From NCBI RefSeq assembly GCF_009857475.1, contig NZ_WWCJ01000014.1, forward strand, positions 1-64,000: a stretch of DNA of 64,000 bases, written 5' to 3'. The position numbers and the translations under genes are program-made. This stretch comes from Pseudoduganella guangdongensis. Its GTDB lineage: Bacteria; Pseudomonadota; Gammaproteobacteria; Burkholderiales; Burkholderiaceae_D. The first letter of the stretch is position 1, and every line of letters begins with the position of its first letter. Shown here one piece after another: positions 53,165 through 61,641 of this stretch. Under the pieces are notes generated by a model. That model was not told where the DNA came from. It saw only the letters and a program-made list of their open reading frames with translations, and searched no databases.

Positions 53165-54490
53165 TCAGTACTTGTGCGGGAACAGCCGCGCTATATCAGC
53201 ATAGCCCAGTAAACGCATCAGCGCCGCCACCAGGTGGTTCAGGTCGCGGAACTCGATGCGGCGCTCGCCGCCGTTGGAGAGCTCGGCAATCTTCGATTGC
53301 AGGGCGCTGGCGGCGCCGAACTCCATGCGCGCCAGGCGGCTGCAGTCGAACACCAGCACCGGGTACTGGCCGGCGTATTCGTCAATGGCGGCCAGCAGCT
53401 TGCCGGCGTCGCCTTCGATCACGGCCGGCAGCATGAAGCGGTCGGAGGCGCCGGCCGTGGCCTGGCGCGGGGCGTTGGCGACCTTGCTCGGGGCGACGAA
53501 GGGCGGCGGCGACACCTCGAACGTGACGCAGTAGTCCATCGAGGATTCCTCGAAGTCTTTTTCGCGGTTGAGCAGGCGCAGCAGCTCAAGATAGAGCAGC
53601 CAGGGCGCTTCGCCGTCGTCGCGCTTGCCGATGGTGAGGATGGCGCGCACCTGGTCGGCCAGCTCGGTGGCGCCCACCACCAGCAGTTCGCGTTCGCCGC
53701 CCTGGACTTTCTTGAGGGCGGCCAGCAGCAGGGCGCAGCCTTCCGGATCGACGCCGTTGACGCGCGAGAAATCTAGGCGCAGCGGCAACTTTTGGTTCAT
53801 GCTGTCCAGGCGCTCCAGCTGCGGTGCGGCCGCGGCGTTCAGGATGCCGGCCAGGGCCAGGGTCGGGGCCACGCCGGAATAGCCGGTGGCCACCGGCGCT
53901 TCGCTGGCGGCGCCGGCCGGGGGCACCCAGGAGGGCGGCGAGGTTTCGTACTGGCTGGCGTAGTCGATCGAGATGTTCTCGAACGATTCCTGCCGGCCCA
54001 GCACCTGGTACAGGTCGAACAGCATCCACCACACGGTGCGGTCCTGCGCCGCGTCCGGCAGGCTGCCCAGCAGCATCTGCTCGGCCACTTCGGCCTGGCC
54101 GTTCGAGTACAGGATGGCGATCTCTTCCACGATGGGCGCGCTTTCGGCGGCGGCCGCTTCCAGCGGCACGTCCTCGTCGCCCAGCAGTTCGGTGGTGTAC
54201 TGGTCCAGCATGGGCAGCGTGGCGCCGTCGTTGCTGGCGGCAGCCGGCTGCAGCGGGCGTGGGCGGCGGGCCCAGACCGGTTCCGGTTCATTGAAGATGT
54301 CGGCCGCCATCGCCGCCTCAATGGCGTCGATCTTCATGGCGGTGGCGCGCGCGATCTCGCGCTGCAAATCCGACTGCTGGGCGCGCTGGCGCTCCAGTTC
54401 GCTGTTCGCGGCCAGGCGTGCAGCGCTATCGTCCTCATCTGAGACGACTTCGTCGGCTTTGCCTTTTTTGAAAATGGAGAACAGTCCCAT
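53165..54490 (-). CDS. Protein with two STAS-like domains
   Basis: This 441-residue cytoplasmic protein begins MGLFSIFKKGKADE and has a disordered, charged first 100 residues. One STAS/MlaB-like domain lies near 240-300 (LPLRLDFSRVNGVDPEGCALLLAAL), another near 370-441 (YPVLVFDCSRLARMEFGAASAL and LNHLVAALMRLLGYADIARL). STAS domains bind nucleotides or partner proteins. The start at 54490 has a poor ribosome site. It sits between dksA and hslV, and nothing in sequence gives a function. Confidence 0.65.
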   Translation of the reverse strand: MGLFSIFKKGKADEVVSDEDDSAARLAANSELERQRAQQSDLQREIARATAMKIDAIEAAMAADIFNEPEPVWARRPRPLQPAAASNDGATLPMLDQYTTELLGDEDVPLEAAAAESAPIVEEIAILYSNGQAEVAEQMLLGSLPDAAQDRTVWWMLFDLYQVLGRQESFENISIDYASQYETSPPSWVPPAGAASEAPVATGYSGVAPTLALAGILNAAAAPQLERLDSMNQKLPLRLDFSRVNGVDPEGCALLLAALKKVQGGERELLVVGATELADQVRAILTIGKRDDGEAPWLLYLELLRLLNREKDFEESSMDYCVTFEVSPPPFVAPSKVANAPRQATAGASDRFMLPAVIEGDAGKLLAAIDEYAGQYPVLVFDCSRLARMEFGAASALQSKIAELSNGGERRIEFRDLNHLVAALMRLLGYADIARLFPHKY

Positions 54491-54551
54491 AGGATCACTA
54501 GTGTAGCCCAAGGGAAAAAAATAAGGGCGTCCCGTAGGAGAGAGGTGCAAG

Positions 54552-54579
54552 AAAAAAGCACGCCGCGGCGTGCTTTTTT
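54552..54579 (-). terminator. Intrinsic terminator of dksA
   Basis: AAAAAAGCACGCCG and CGGCGTGCTTTTTT form a perfect 28-nt palindrome with T-runs in both directions. It lies 16 nt past the dksA stop and 61 nt before the STAS-like gene start, so it may act in both orientations. Confidence 0.92.
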
Positions 54580-54594
54580 CCGCTTGCGCCTGAA

Positions 54595-55038
54595 TCAGTC
54601 GCCGTACAGCTTCTGTTTCAGTTCGCGGCGTTGCTGGGCTTCCAGCGACAGGGTCGCGGTTGGCCGGGCGATCAGGCGTGGGATGCCGATCGGCTCGCCG
54701 GTTTCTTCGCAATAACCATAGTCGTTATTGTCAATCGCCTGGATCGACTGCTGCACTTTCTTCAGCAGCTTGCGCTCGCGGTCGCGGGTACGCAGTTCCA
54801 GTGCGTGTTCTTCCTCGATGGTGGCGCGGTCGGCAGGGTCTGGCACCAGCACGGTTTCGCGCAGGTGTTCGGTGGTTTCGCCAGCGTTCTTCAGCAATTC
54901 TTTTTCAAGGTTTTGCAGCTTGTTCTTGAAAAACGCCATCTGGGCCGGGTTCATATAGTCCTTCTCGCTCATTTTCAGAATTTCTTCTTCGGTGAGCAGG
55001 ACTTCTGCGGCAGGGGTCGATTTATTTGCTTTTGTCAT
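54595..55038 (-). CDS. dksA: DksA-type RNA polymerase secondary-channel regulator without zinc cysteines
   Basis: This 147-residue protein works with ppGpp on RNA polymerase. The coiled coil has ADRATIEEEHALELRTRDRERKLLKKV with the tip DPADRA motif. The zinc-finger region reads YGYCEETGEPIGIPRL and TLSLEAQQRREL, so only one of the four Cys is left. This form would not bind zinc as E. coli DksA does, and is probably the lineage-typical housekeeping protein in these bacteria. It lies 72 bp past the cobW-like gene and is followed by a strong terminator. Confidence 0.92.
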   Translation of the reverse strand: MTKANKSTPAAEVLLTEEEILKMSEKDYMNPAQMAFFKNKLQNLEKELLKNAGETTEHLRETVLVPDPADRATIEEEHALELRTRDRERKLLKKVQQSIQAIDNNDYGYCEETGEPIGIPRLIARPTATLSLEAQQRRELKQKLYGD

Positions 55039-55110
55039 GACTTCGCTTACCTTCGATACGACAGGGTTTTCAGATTTGCAGCGCTGTGGTGCTTCAAAAA
55101 GCGCCCTAGT

Positions 55111-56169
55111 TTATACCAAACACTGTTCAAGGCCAGTAATAAAGATGTCTTTTGGCAGATTTTTACCAATAAACACCATTTTGCTGGCGCGTGTCTCGTT
55201 TTCGCCCCATTTGGCGCCCAGGTCGCTGCCCATCAGCTGGTGCACGCCCTGGAACACGACCTTGCGTTCGGCGCCCTGCATCAACAATACGCCTTTGTAA
55301 CGCAACATGCGAGGACCGTACACATCAACGAGACCGCCCAGGAATTCATCGAGTTTGGCCGGGTCGAACGGGCGCTCGCTCTTGAACACGAAGGCCGCGA
55401 TATCGTCGCTGTGATGGGAGTGGTGGTGGTCGTGGCTGCAGTGCTCGCCATGCGCATGGTCATGGCCGTGTCCATGGTCATGGCCGCAGTGCTCGTCGTG
55501 CACATGTTCTTCCTCGGCCAGGAAGTCGGGGTCGATCTCCAGCTTTTCATTCAGGTTGAAGCCGCGCAGGTCCAGCACCTCGCTCAGCGGCGCCTTGCCG
55601 AAATCGGAGCGGCTGATCGGCGCGCGCGGGTTGATGCGCTTCAGGCGCGCGCTCAGGGCGTCGACAGCGGCGGCGTCCACCAGGTCGGTCTTGGACAGCA
55701 GGATCTTGTCGGCGAAGCCAACCTGGCGCTGGGCTTCCTCGTGCTGGTCGAGCTGCTGCATGGCGTGGCGCGCATCCACCACCGTGACCACGGCGTCGAG
55801 CATGTAGTTAGCGCCCACTTCCTCGTCGACGAAGAAGGTCTGCGCCACCGGGCCCGGATTGGCCAGGCCGGTGGTTTCAATCACCACGCGGTCGAACTGG
55901 ATTTCGCCGGCGGCGCGCCGTTTGGCCAGCTCGGATAAGCCGATAATCAAATCGCCGCGCACGGTGCAGCAAATGCAGCCGTTATTCATTTCCACGATTT
56001 GCTCGCGCGATTCCTGCACCAGGATTTCGTTGTCGATATTCTCCTGGCCGAATTCGTTTTCGATGACGGCGATTTTCATGCCGTGCTCTTCGCGCAGGAT
56101 GCGGTTCAGCAGCGTGGTTTTGCCGGCGCCCAGAAAGCCGGTCAGGATAGTGGTGGGAATCATTGCCAT
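55111..56169 (-). CDS. CobW/COG0523 zinc-type metallochaperone GTPase
   Basis: This 352-residue GTPase has Walker A GFLGAGKTT (11-19), the metal site GCICC (64-68), SKTDLV near 159-164 and a His-rich loop (222-253). The C-terminal domain has FVFKSERPFDP. COG0523 proteins deliver zinc under limitation or help B12 synthesis; the His-rich loop and lack of cobalamin genes favour zinc. No Zur box was recognised upstream. It is next to dksA on the same strand. Confidence 0.88.
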   Translation of the reverse strand: MAMIPTTILTGFLGAGKTTLLNRILREEHGMKIAVIENEFGQENIDNEILVQESREQIVEMNNGCICCTVRGDLIIGLSELAKRRAAGEIQFDRVVIETTGLANPGPVAQTFFVDEEVGANYMLDAVVTVVDARHAMQQLDQHEEAQRQVGFADKILLSKTDLVDAAAVDALSARLKRINPRAPISRSDFGKAPLSEVLDLRGFNLNEKLEIDPDFLAEEEHVHDEHCGHDHGHGHDHAHGEHCSHDHHHSHHSDDIAAFVFKSERPFDPAKLDEFLGGLVDVYGPRMLRYKGVLLMQGAERKVVFQGVHQLMGSDLGAKWGENETRASKMVFIGKNLPKDIFITGLEQCLV

Positions 56170-56260
56170 ATTCGTACTCGCTGCATTTGGAATCGGTCGA
56201 TTATGCCGGAAATTTTTTTATTGTGGCAAATGCGGTTCGTGAGCCAGATCAAGCTTGCGC

Positions 56261-57211
56261 CTATTTAATTTTAGCCCGTGGATGGGCCTTGTCATAGACC
56301 AGGGCCAGGTGCTGGAAATCCAGGGCGGTGTACACCTGGGTCGAGGTGATGCTGGCGTGGCCCAGCATCTCCTGCACGGCGCGCAAGTCGCCCGAGGATT
56401 GCAGCACGTGCGAGGCGAAGGAGTGGCGCAGCATGTGCGGGTGCACCGGCACCGGCGCGCCGGCCTGGATGCCGTGCGCCTTCAGCCGCAGCTGCACCAC
56501 GCGCGGCGTGACCCGCTTGCCGCGTTCGTTGACGAAGAGGGCGCTGCTGCCGTCGGCCGGGGCCGGGCGCACCGCCAGCCAGGCCTGCAGGGCGTCCAGG
56601 GCGGCGCTGCCGACCGGCACCCGGCGCATCTTGCCGCCTTTGCCGGTGACCACCACTTCGGCGTTGTCCAGCTCCAGCCAGCCGAGCGAGGCGGGCTGGC
56701 CGGCGCCGGCCTTGCGGAATTCGCGGTCCAGGCCGGCCAGCTCGGAGACCCGCAGGCCGCTTGAATACAGCAGTTCGAACATGGCGCGGTTGCACAGCTG
56801 GGCCGGCGCGTTGGCGCCGGCGCTGGGCGTGGCCGGAGCCACCAGCTGCACCGCGTCGTCCACCGACAGGGCCTTGGGCAGGGTCTTGGCGCGCTTGGGG
56901 GCGCGCACGCCTTCCACCGGGTTGAGCGGCAGGGCGCTATGCTGGCCGAGCCAGGCGAAAAAGCCGCGCCAGCCGGACAGCTTGCGCGCGATGCTGCGCG
57001 CGTCCAGGCCGCGGCTATGCAGCTGGGCCGCGTAGCGGCGGATATCGAAATGGGTCAGGGCGTCCCAGGCTTTGCCGTCGGACAGGGTGGCCAGCTCGCG
57101 CAGGTCGCGGCCATAGGCGGCGACCGTGTGCGCGGACAGCTTGCGCTGGCTGGCCAGGTGGGCCAGGTAGGCGTCGGCCTGCTGCAGTTTGCCGTCGCCC
57201 GTGCTGCCCAT
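56261..57211 (-). CDS. xerC: Tyrosine recombinase XerC
   Basis: This 316-residue recombinase resolves chromosome dimers at dif with XerD. It has the catalytic residues Arg154 (SSGLRVSEL), Lys191 (TGKGGKMRR), His259 and Arg262 (HMLRHSFA), His285 (LGHASI) and Tyr294 (QVYTAL). The N-terminal core-binding domain is complete. It follows DUF484, the usual partner order dapF-DUF484-xerC, although dapF is further away here. Confidence 0.94.
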   Translation of the reverse strand: MGSTGDGKLQQADAYLAHLASQRKLSAHTVAAYGRDLRELATLSDGKAWDALTHFDIRRYAAQLHSRGLDARSIARKLSGWRGFFAWLGQHSALPLNPVEGVRAPKRAKTLPKALSVDDAVQLVAPATPSAGANAPAQLCNRAMFELLYSSGLRVSELAGLDREFRKAGAGQPASLGWLELDNAEVVVTGKGGKMRRVPVGSAALDALQAWLAVRPAPADGSSALFVNERGKRVTPRVVQLRLKAHGIQAGAPVPVHPHMLRHSFASHVLQSSGDLRAVQEMLGHASITSTQVYTALDFQHLALVYDKAHPRAKIK

Positions 57212-57217
57212 GGCGGC

Positions 57218-57889
57218 TTAGGCCAGCACCGGCGCCAGCGCGACGCTGGCGGTTTCGCCGATATGCACCAGGAAGTCGGTCGCCATCAGCGAGGTGAAAC
57301 GTTCCGGGTCCGGCGAACCCATGATCAGCAGGCCGAAGGCGGCGCCTTTGCTGCCCGGCTTGCGCAGCGGCAGGATCACGGTCGACTTGATGTGCTCGGC
57401 GTCGTCGAGCCAGCGCACGGCTTCGAAATCGTTGTTGCTGCCGCAGTAAGGCGCTTGCAGGCTGTTGGCGAACAGGCGCGCATCTTCCGACACGCCGCTG
57501 GCGAACCATTCGTCGGCGAATTCCGGCGCCACATTGAACAGGCGCAGGGTGGCGGCCGGCACGTGGAAGCTGTCGACCAGGCCTTGCGCCACGGCGCGCG
57601 GCACTTCGGCATCGCGGCGCACTTGCAGCAGCGCCTGGTTCCAGCTGTGGAAGCGGTTGGCGATGGTGGCGTTTTCCTGGGCGTGGCGGGTCAGGTCGGA
57701 CAGGCGCAGCTCCAGCGCCTTGTACTTGTCGCGCATGACTTCCATCTGGCGTTCTTGCAGCGATACCGCGCGGCCGGTCAGGGGACTGGACAGTTTGACG
57801 TCACCCAGCAGGTTGGCGTGTTCTTCGAAGAAGTGGGGATTGTCGGCCAGGTACTGCGCGACGATTGCGGAATCCAGGGTGTCGGTCAT
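57218..57889 (-). CDS. DUF484 family protein (GAF-like)
   Basis: This 223-residue cytoplasmic protein matches DUF484 by the opening IVAQYLADNPHFFEEHANLL, the helix with SLQERQMEVMRDKYKALE and a GAF-like C-terminal domain (STVILPLRKPGSKGAAFGLLIMGSPDPERF). Function is unknown, but the gene is commonly paired with xerC. The start at 57889 is chosen because it fits the family; ATG codons at 57925 and 57946 are alternatives. A palindromic repeat lies just upstream. Confidence 0.85.
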   Translation of the reverse strand: MTDTLDSAIVAQYLADNPHFFEEHANLLGDVKLSSPLTGRAVSLQERQMEVMRDKYKALELRLSDLTRHAQENATIANRFHSWNQALLQVRRDAEVPRAVAQGLVDSFHVPAATLRLFNVAPEFADEWFASGVSEDARLFANSLQAPYCGSNNDFEAVRWLDDAEHIKSTVILPLRKPGSKGAAFGLLIMGSPDPERFTSLMATDFLVHIGETASVALAPVLA

Positions 57890-57934
57890 TGTTGATGTCA
57901 CATCGAATGTTGCAGGCGCGGACATTTTAACCGG

Positions 57935-57988
57935 GAAACCGAGCAACCGGGGTCAGAGCCCAAGGGTCTGGCCCCGGTTTCGCGGTTT
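57935..57988. repeat. GGGTCNGACCC-family palindromic repeat between DUF484 and porin genes
   Basis: It opens GAAACCGAGCAACCGG, has GGGGTCAGAGCCC and GGGTCTGGCCCC arms around AA, and ends CGGTTTCGCGGTTT at the porin stop. The arms are imperfect here, so it is a diverged copy. It borders the porin/Sel1 block on the left. Confidence 0.8.
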
Positions 57989-59084
57989 AGAAGTTGTGAT
58001 GAATCCCCAGCGCGTAATGGTTCTGGTTCATATTGCTGCTGGCCGGCGCCGTGCTAGTCGGCACCTTCTTCTGCGACAGATCCAGGTAGAGGTAGGTGCG
58101 CGGCGAAATATTGTGCTCGTAGCCGACCGAGATTTCCTTGGTCTTCACCTCACCATCGGTATCGCGCTGACCATAACCGAAGCGCACCAGGCCCACGCCC
58201 ACGTTGTAGTTGGCGCCCAGCACCCACGACTTCATGGTGTCGTTGATGGCGCGGATATGGCTCATATCCTGGCGGCCATAGCTGCCCATCAGTTTCAGGG
58301 CCGGGATCGGGCGGTAGTATGCGCCGACCGAATGCCATTTCACCTCGGTCGAGTTGCGCTCGGAGCCGGCGTACACCGCGTACTGCGGCATGGTGCCCGG
58401 CGCGGAATAAGTGGCGCTGACCGAGTAAGGGTAGGCCTGGGCGCGCGAGCCGGCCGGATACTGCGGCGCCACGGTCGTGCCGCGGCCGACGATGGCGGTG
58501 GCCAGGCCGTTGTTTTCCTTGCTGCCCAGGTTGAGGTTGAGCTGGAAGCCGTTGAAGACCGGCGAGTTGTACCAGAGCGCATTGGCAAAACGGTTGCCCG
58601 AGTTGCCGGCGGCGCCCAGCGGGTCGGAACCGCTGCCCGAGACGGCGGCGCGGTAGCCGGCCACCATCAGGTCGGTCTGGAAGCCGGCCACGTTCGGCAT
58701 GCCGGACCATGGCTCGAACTGGGTGGTGGTTTCCTGCAGCGAGGTCAAGGCACGGCCCAGGCGCACGGTCCCGAAGCCGCCTTGCAGGCCGACCCGGCTT
58801 TGACCCTGGAACAGGGGACGCGTGCTGCGTTCGATATTGCCGGTATCCACCTCGTAGCGGATTTCCAGGTGGAACAGGGCTTTCAGTCCATTGCCCAGGT
58901 CTTCCTGGCCACGGAAACCGAGTTTGCTGTTGTCGCGTCCACCTTCCTGGATGGCGGTGTTGGCGGAATTGCTGGTCTTGTGAATCCCGGCATCCAGGGT
59001 GCCGTAAATAACCACGTTGGATTGCGCAAAGGCAGCACCGCTGAAAGCACCCATCAAGGCCATGGCCAATAACGATTTCTTCAT
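57987..59084 (-). CDS. General porin (Gram-negative porin family)
   Basis: This 365-residue outer-membrane protein has a signal peptide (MKKSLLAMALMGAFSGAAFA), then SNVVIYGTLDAGIHKT as first strand. It continues with SKLGFRGQEDLGNGLKALFHLE, SRVGLQGGFGTVRLGRAL (L3 constriction region) and the C-terminal strand ending HYALGIHHNF with terminal Phe. This is the betaproteobacterial trimeric porin pattern. AAGGAC precedes the start at 59084. It sits between palindromic repeats and is divergent from the Sel1 gene. Confidence 0.93.
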   Translation of the reverse strand: MKKSLLAMALMGAFSGAAFAQSNVVIYGTLDAGIHKTSNSANTAIQEGGRDNSKLGFRGQEDLGNGLKALFHLEIRYEVDTGNIERSTRPLFQGQSRVGLQGGFGTVRLGRALTSLQETTTQFEPWSGMPNVAGFQTDLMVAGYRAAVSGSGSDPLGAAGNSGNRFANALWYNSPVFNGFQLNLNLGSKENNGLATAIVGRGTTVAPQYPAGSRAQAYPYSVSATYSAPGTMPQYAVYAGSERNSTEVKWHSVGAYYRPIPALKLMGSYGRQDMSHIRAINDTMKSWVLGANYNVGVGLVRFGYGQRDTDGEVKTKEISVGYEHNISPRTYLYLDLSQKKVPTSTAPASSNMNQNHYALGIHHNF

Positions 59085-59383
59085 GTGTTCGTCCTTTTTA
59101 TCAATGAGACCGGGGATATGCATGGTTATACGATAAGTGCATAAAGCGCCCAGTTCCGGGGACTTGGTCATTTATCCGCACTAAAAAGGGTCAAAACCGT
59201 CCAAAGCGGGGCGCGTTGTTGTATTTTTGAAACGCTTGCTACCCTGCTCATAGAGTGTAAGGAAGCCGCAAGGAAGGGCTGTCACATTTGCGCTATATCA
59301 AAAAGTCTGGGAGTTGTGCGCCTGCAATTTGGCGCACCGCTACACTGGGCAAGCAGCTTTTTCCTTGGAAACCGGATAGATCG
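59085..59383. promoter_or_regulatory. Divergent intergenic region between porin and Sel1 genes
   Basis: This 299-bp gap carries the upstream regions of both genes. No RNA gene or clear hairpin is seen. The plus-strand frame of the Sel1 protein is open back to an ATG at 59288, but the first residues have no family support. No -35/-10 pair near consensus was found for either gene. Confidence 0.4.
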
Positions 59384-60670
59384 ATGGCAAATCGAGAAGA
59401 GCTGGTGATTATCAGGGGAGCGCGGTCAGGAGACGCCGCCGCCCAGTTGGCGCTGGGCAAACTCTACCTGTTTGGCGGGGCCAGCCTGCCACAGAACGTG
59501 CCGACTGCTTTGCATTGGCTAAGCCGCGCCGCGGACCAGGGCGAGGCCGAGGCCTGGCACCTGATCGGCGCCTACATTCCCTTTGAGGTCGCGCACGCCG
59601 CGCGCGCCCAGGCCTTGCCGTGGCTCGTCCGCGCCGCGCAGGCGGGCGTGCCGGATGCCGCGCAGACCTTGGCGCAGCTGCGTGCCGCCGAGCCGGCGCC
59701 GATGCCGGCCGTGCCGCCTGTGGCCAAGGCCGGGGCGGTGCCGGGCGCGGCGTGGCCGGCCGGGGCACACAGCGCGGCAGCCCTGCCGGGCAATTCGGCT
59801 GGCGGGCAGGCGCGCGAAACCGCTGCGCCGCACGTTGCCGCGCCTGGCCCGGATGGCGTGCCGGACGCTGGCGAACTGCTGCGCCAGCGCACAGTGGCGG
59901 CGCAAGCTGGCGATCGCGCTGCCCAGCTGGCGCTGGGCCTGCACCTGGCGCGCATGAATAGCGAAGGCGACCGCGTGGAACCGGGGAATGGCACCGTCAA
60001 TTTCAAGCGCGCCCTGCGCTGGCTGGCGCAGGCCGGCGAGCAGGGCCTGGCCGACGCCTGGTTCGCCATGTCGCGCATTTACATCCGTCCCGAGTTTTCC
60101 CAGCGCAGCGCGAGCGAGGCGCATGCCTGCCTGGAGCGCGCGGCGGATATGGGGCATAGTGCCGCCCAGCTGGAATGCGGCATCCATGCCTGGCGCGCCC
60201 GCCGTGGCGCGCAGGACAATGATGTGCGCGCGCTGTACTGGCTGCAGAAAGCCGCGGCGCAAGGCAGCGCGGAAGCGCAACAGGCGCTGGAGCGCATTGC
60301 GCCGTCCTTGCCGCCTGCCAGTTGGGCCGATCCGTTGCTGCCCATGCTGACGCGCGAGCTGCTCGGCAGCCAGCCTTTGCTGGCGGCGCGGATCGAGCTG
60401 GCGGCCATGTTCCGCCTGACCCGGGCCGAGGCCTTGCTATTGGATGTGAAGGCGGCCGACCAGGGCCATTGCCTGGTGGTGGATATCCGCGCCAGCTATG
60501 GGCGCAGCAAGCGCCGGCTTGTGCTGGTGCGCACGGCGGCTGAGCGGCAGAAGCTGGACCGCATCGTGCGCGTGTTCGAGCAGGTGGGGGCGGATGTGGA
60601 GGGGAATTACCGGCAGCGCTTGTATCGGCTGAAGAGCTGGCTGGGGGCGGGGTTGATGGCGGCTGCCTGA
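59384..60670 (+). CDS. Sel1-repeat protein with conserved C-terminal domain of unknown type
   Basis: This 428-residue cytoplasmic protein has Sel1/TPR-like repeats at about 8-110 (AAQLALGKLYLFGGASLPQN, ALHWLSRAADQGEAEAWHLI) and 180-310 (AAQLALGLHLARMNSEGDRV, WLAQAGEQGLADAWFAMSRI, ALYWLQKAAAQGSAEAQQAL). A Pro/Ala linker separates them. The last 100 residues (LTRELLGSQPLLAARIELAA through YRQRLYRLKSWLG) form a separate domain not recognised. Such proteins scaffold complexes. It runs up to the palindromic repeat at 60670. Confidence 0.72.
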   Translation: MANREELVIIRGARSGDAAAQLALGKLYLFGGASLPQNVPTALHWLSRAADQGEAEAWHLIGAYIPFEVAHAARAQALPWLVRAAQAGVPDAAQTLAQLRAAEPAPMPAVPPVAKAGAVPGAAWPAGAHSAAALPGNSAGGQARETAAPHVAAPGPDGVPDAGELLRQRTVAAQAGDRAAQLALGLHLARMNSEGDRVEPGNGTVNFKRALRWLAQAGEQGLADAWFAMSRIYIRPEFSQRSASEAHACLERAADMGHSAAQLECGIHAWRARRGAQDNDVRALYWLQKAAAQGSAEAQQALERIAPSLPPASWADPLLPMLTRELLGSQPLLAARIELAAMFRLTRAEALLLDVKAADQGHCLVVDIRASYGRSKRRLVLVRTAAERQKLDRIVRVFEQVGADVEGNYRQRLYRLKSWLGAGLMAAA

Positions 60671-60780
60671 AACCCGGTAAACCGGGGTCAGACCCATAGG
60701 GTCAGACCCCTGACGGTCTCGGGGCCTGTGGCATGGAAAGGGTCTGACCCTTCGGGTCAGACCCTGGTTTACCGGGTTTA
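60670..60780. repeat. Paired GGGTCNGACCC repeats filling the Sel1/dapF convergent gap
   Basis: The whole gap is one structure. AAACCCGGTAAACC (60670-60683) and GGTTTACCGGGTTT (60766-60779) are 14-bp inverted ends. Inside are GGGTCAGACCC units at 60685 and 60699 and GGGTCTGACCC / GGGTCAGACCC near 60740-60764. Both flanking stop codons overlap the ends. It is a likely two-way terminator and a mobile-type palindromic element. Confidence 0.88.
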
Positions 60781-61641
60781 AACGGTGATCTCGCCTTCGA
60801 ACACGGTGACGGCGGGGCCGGTCAGGTACACCGGCTGCCCCTCGCCCGCCCACGCAATCGACAGCTGCCCGCCGCGCGCATCGACCCGCACTGGCGAATC
60901 CAGCAGGCCGCGACGGATGCCGGCCACCGCCGCCGCGCAGGCGCCGGTGCCGCAGGCCAGGGTTTCCCCGGCGCCGCGCTCGAACACGCGCAGTTTGACG
61001 TGCTGGCGGTTCACCAGCTGCATGAAGCCGGCATTGACGCGGCGCGGAAAACGCACATGGTGCTCGATCAGCGGCCCCATCAGCTCAACCGGCGCGGTAT
61101 CCACATCGGCCACCACCTGCACCGCGTGCGGGTTGCCCATCGACACCACCGACACCTGCACCGTCTCGCGCTGGCCGCCCAGTTCCAGCACCAGCGGCCA
61201 CAAGGTTTCGCGCCCTTCCGGCTGGCCCTGCAGGCCTTCCGCATCGAACGGCACCAGGGCCGGCTCCAGCACCGGCGCCCCCATATCGACAGTGACGCTG
61301 CCGTCATCCTCCAGGCGCGGCGAGATGATGCCGGCCAGGGTTTCCACCGTGATCTGGCGCGCGGCGGTCAGGCCCTTTTCCACCACGAATTTGACGAAGG
61401 CGCGCGAGCCGTTGCCGCACTGCTCCACTTCGCCGCCATCGTTGTTGAAGATGCGGTAGCGGAAATCGCAGCCCGGCACACTGGACTTCTCCACCACCAG
61501 CATCTGGTCGGCGCCCACGCCAAAGCGGCGGTCGGCCAGCGCCTGCCATTGGGCGGGCGTGAAGTCGACCTGCTGGTTGATGGCGTCGATGACCACGAAG
61601 TCATTGCCGGCGCCGTGCATCTTGGTGAATTTCAGTTTCAT
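60778..61641 (-). CDS. dapF: Diaminopimelate epimerase
   Basis: This 287-residue enzyme converts LL- to meso-diaminopimelate for lysine and peptidoglycan. It has the two catalytic cysteines Cys75 ([10 protein letters not shown]) and Cys230 ([12 protein letters not shown]) and the [13 protein letters not shown] opening. It overlaps the upstream acyltransferase by 4 nt and ends inside a palindromic repeat. Confidence 0.95.
   Translation of the reverse strand: MKLKFTKMHGAGNDFVVIDAINQQVDFTPAQWQALADRRFGVGADQMLVVEKSSVPGCDFRYRIFNNDGGEVEQCGNGSRAFVKFVVEKGLTAARQITVETLAGIISPRLEDDGSVTVDMGAPVLEPALVPFDAEGLQGQPEGRETLWPLVLELGGQRETVQVSVVSMGNPHAVQVVADVDTAPVELMGPLIEHHVRFPRRVNAGFMQLVNRQHVKLRVFERGAGETLACGTGACAAAVAGIRRGLLDSPVRVDARGGQLSIAWAGEGQPVYLTGPAVTVFEGEITV

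Noticed and set aside
55410-55510. CAT/GTG-rich tract that looks like a simple repeat
   Set aside because: It encodes the His-rich loop of the COG0523 GTPase in frame and is expected in that family.
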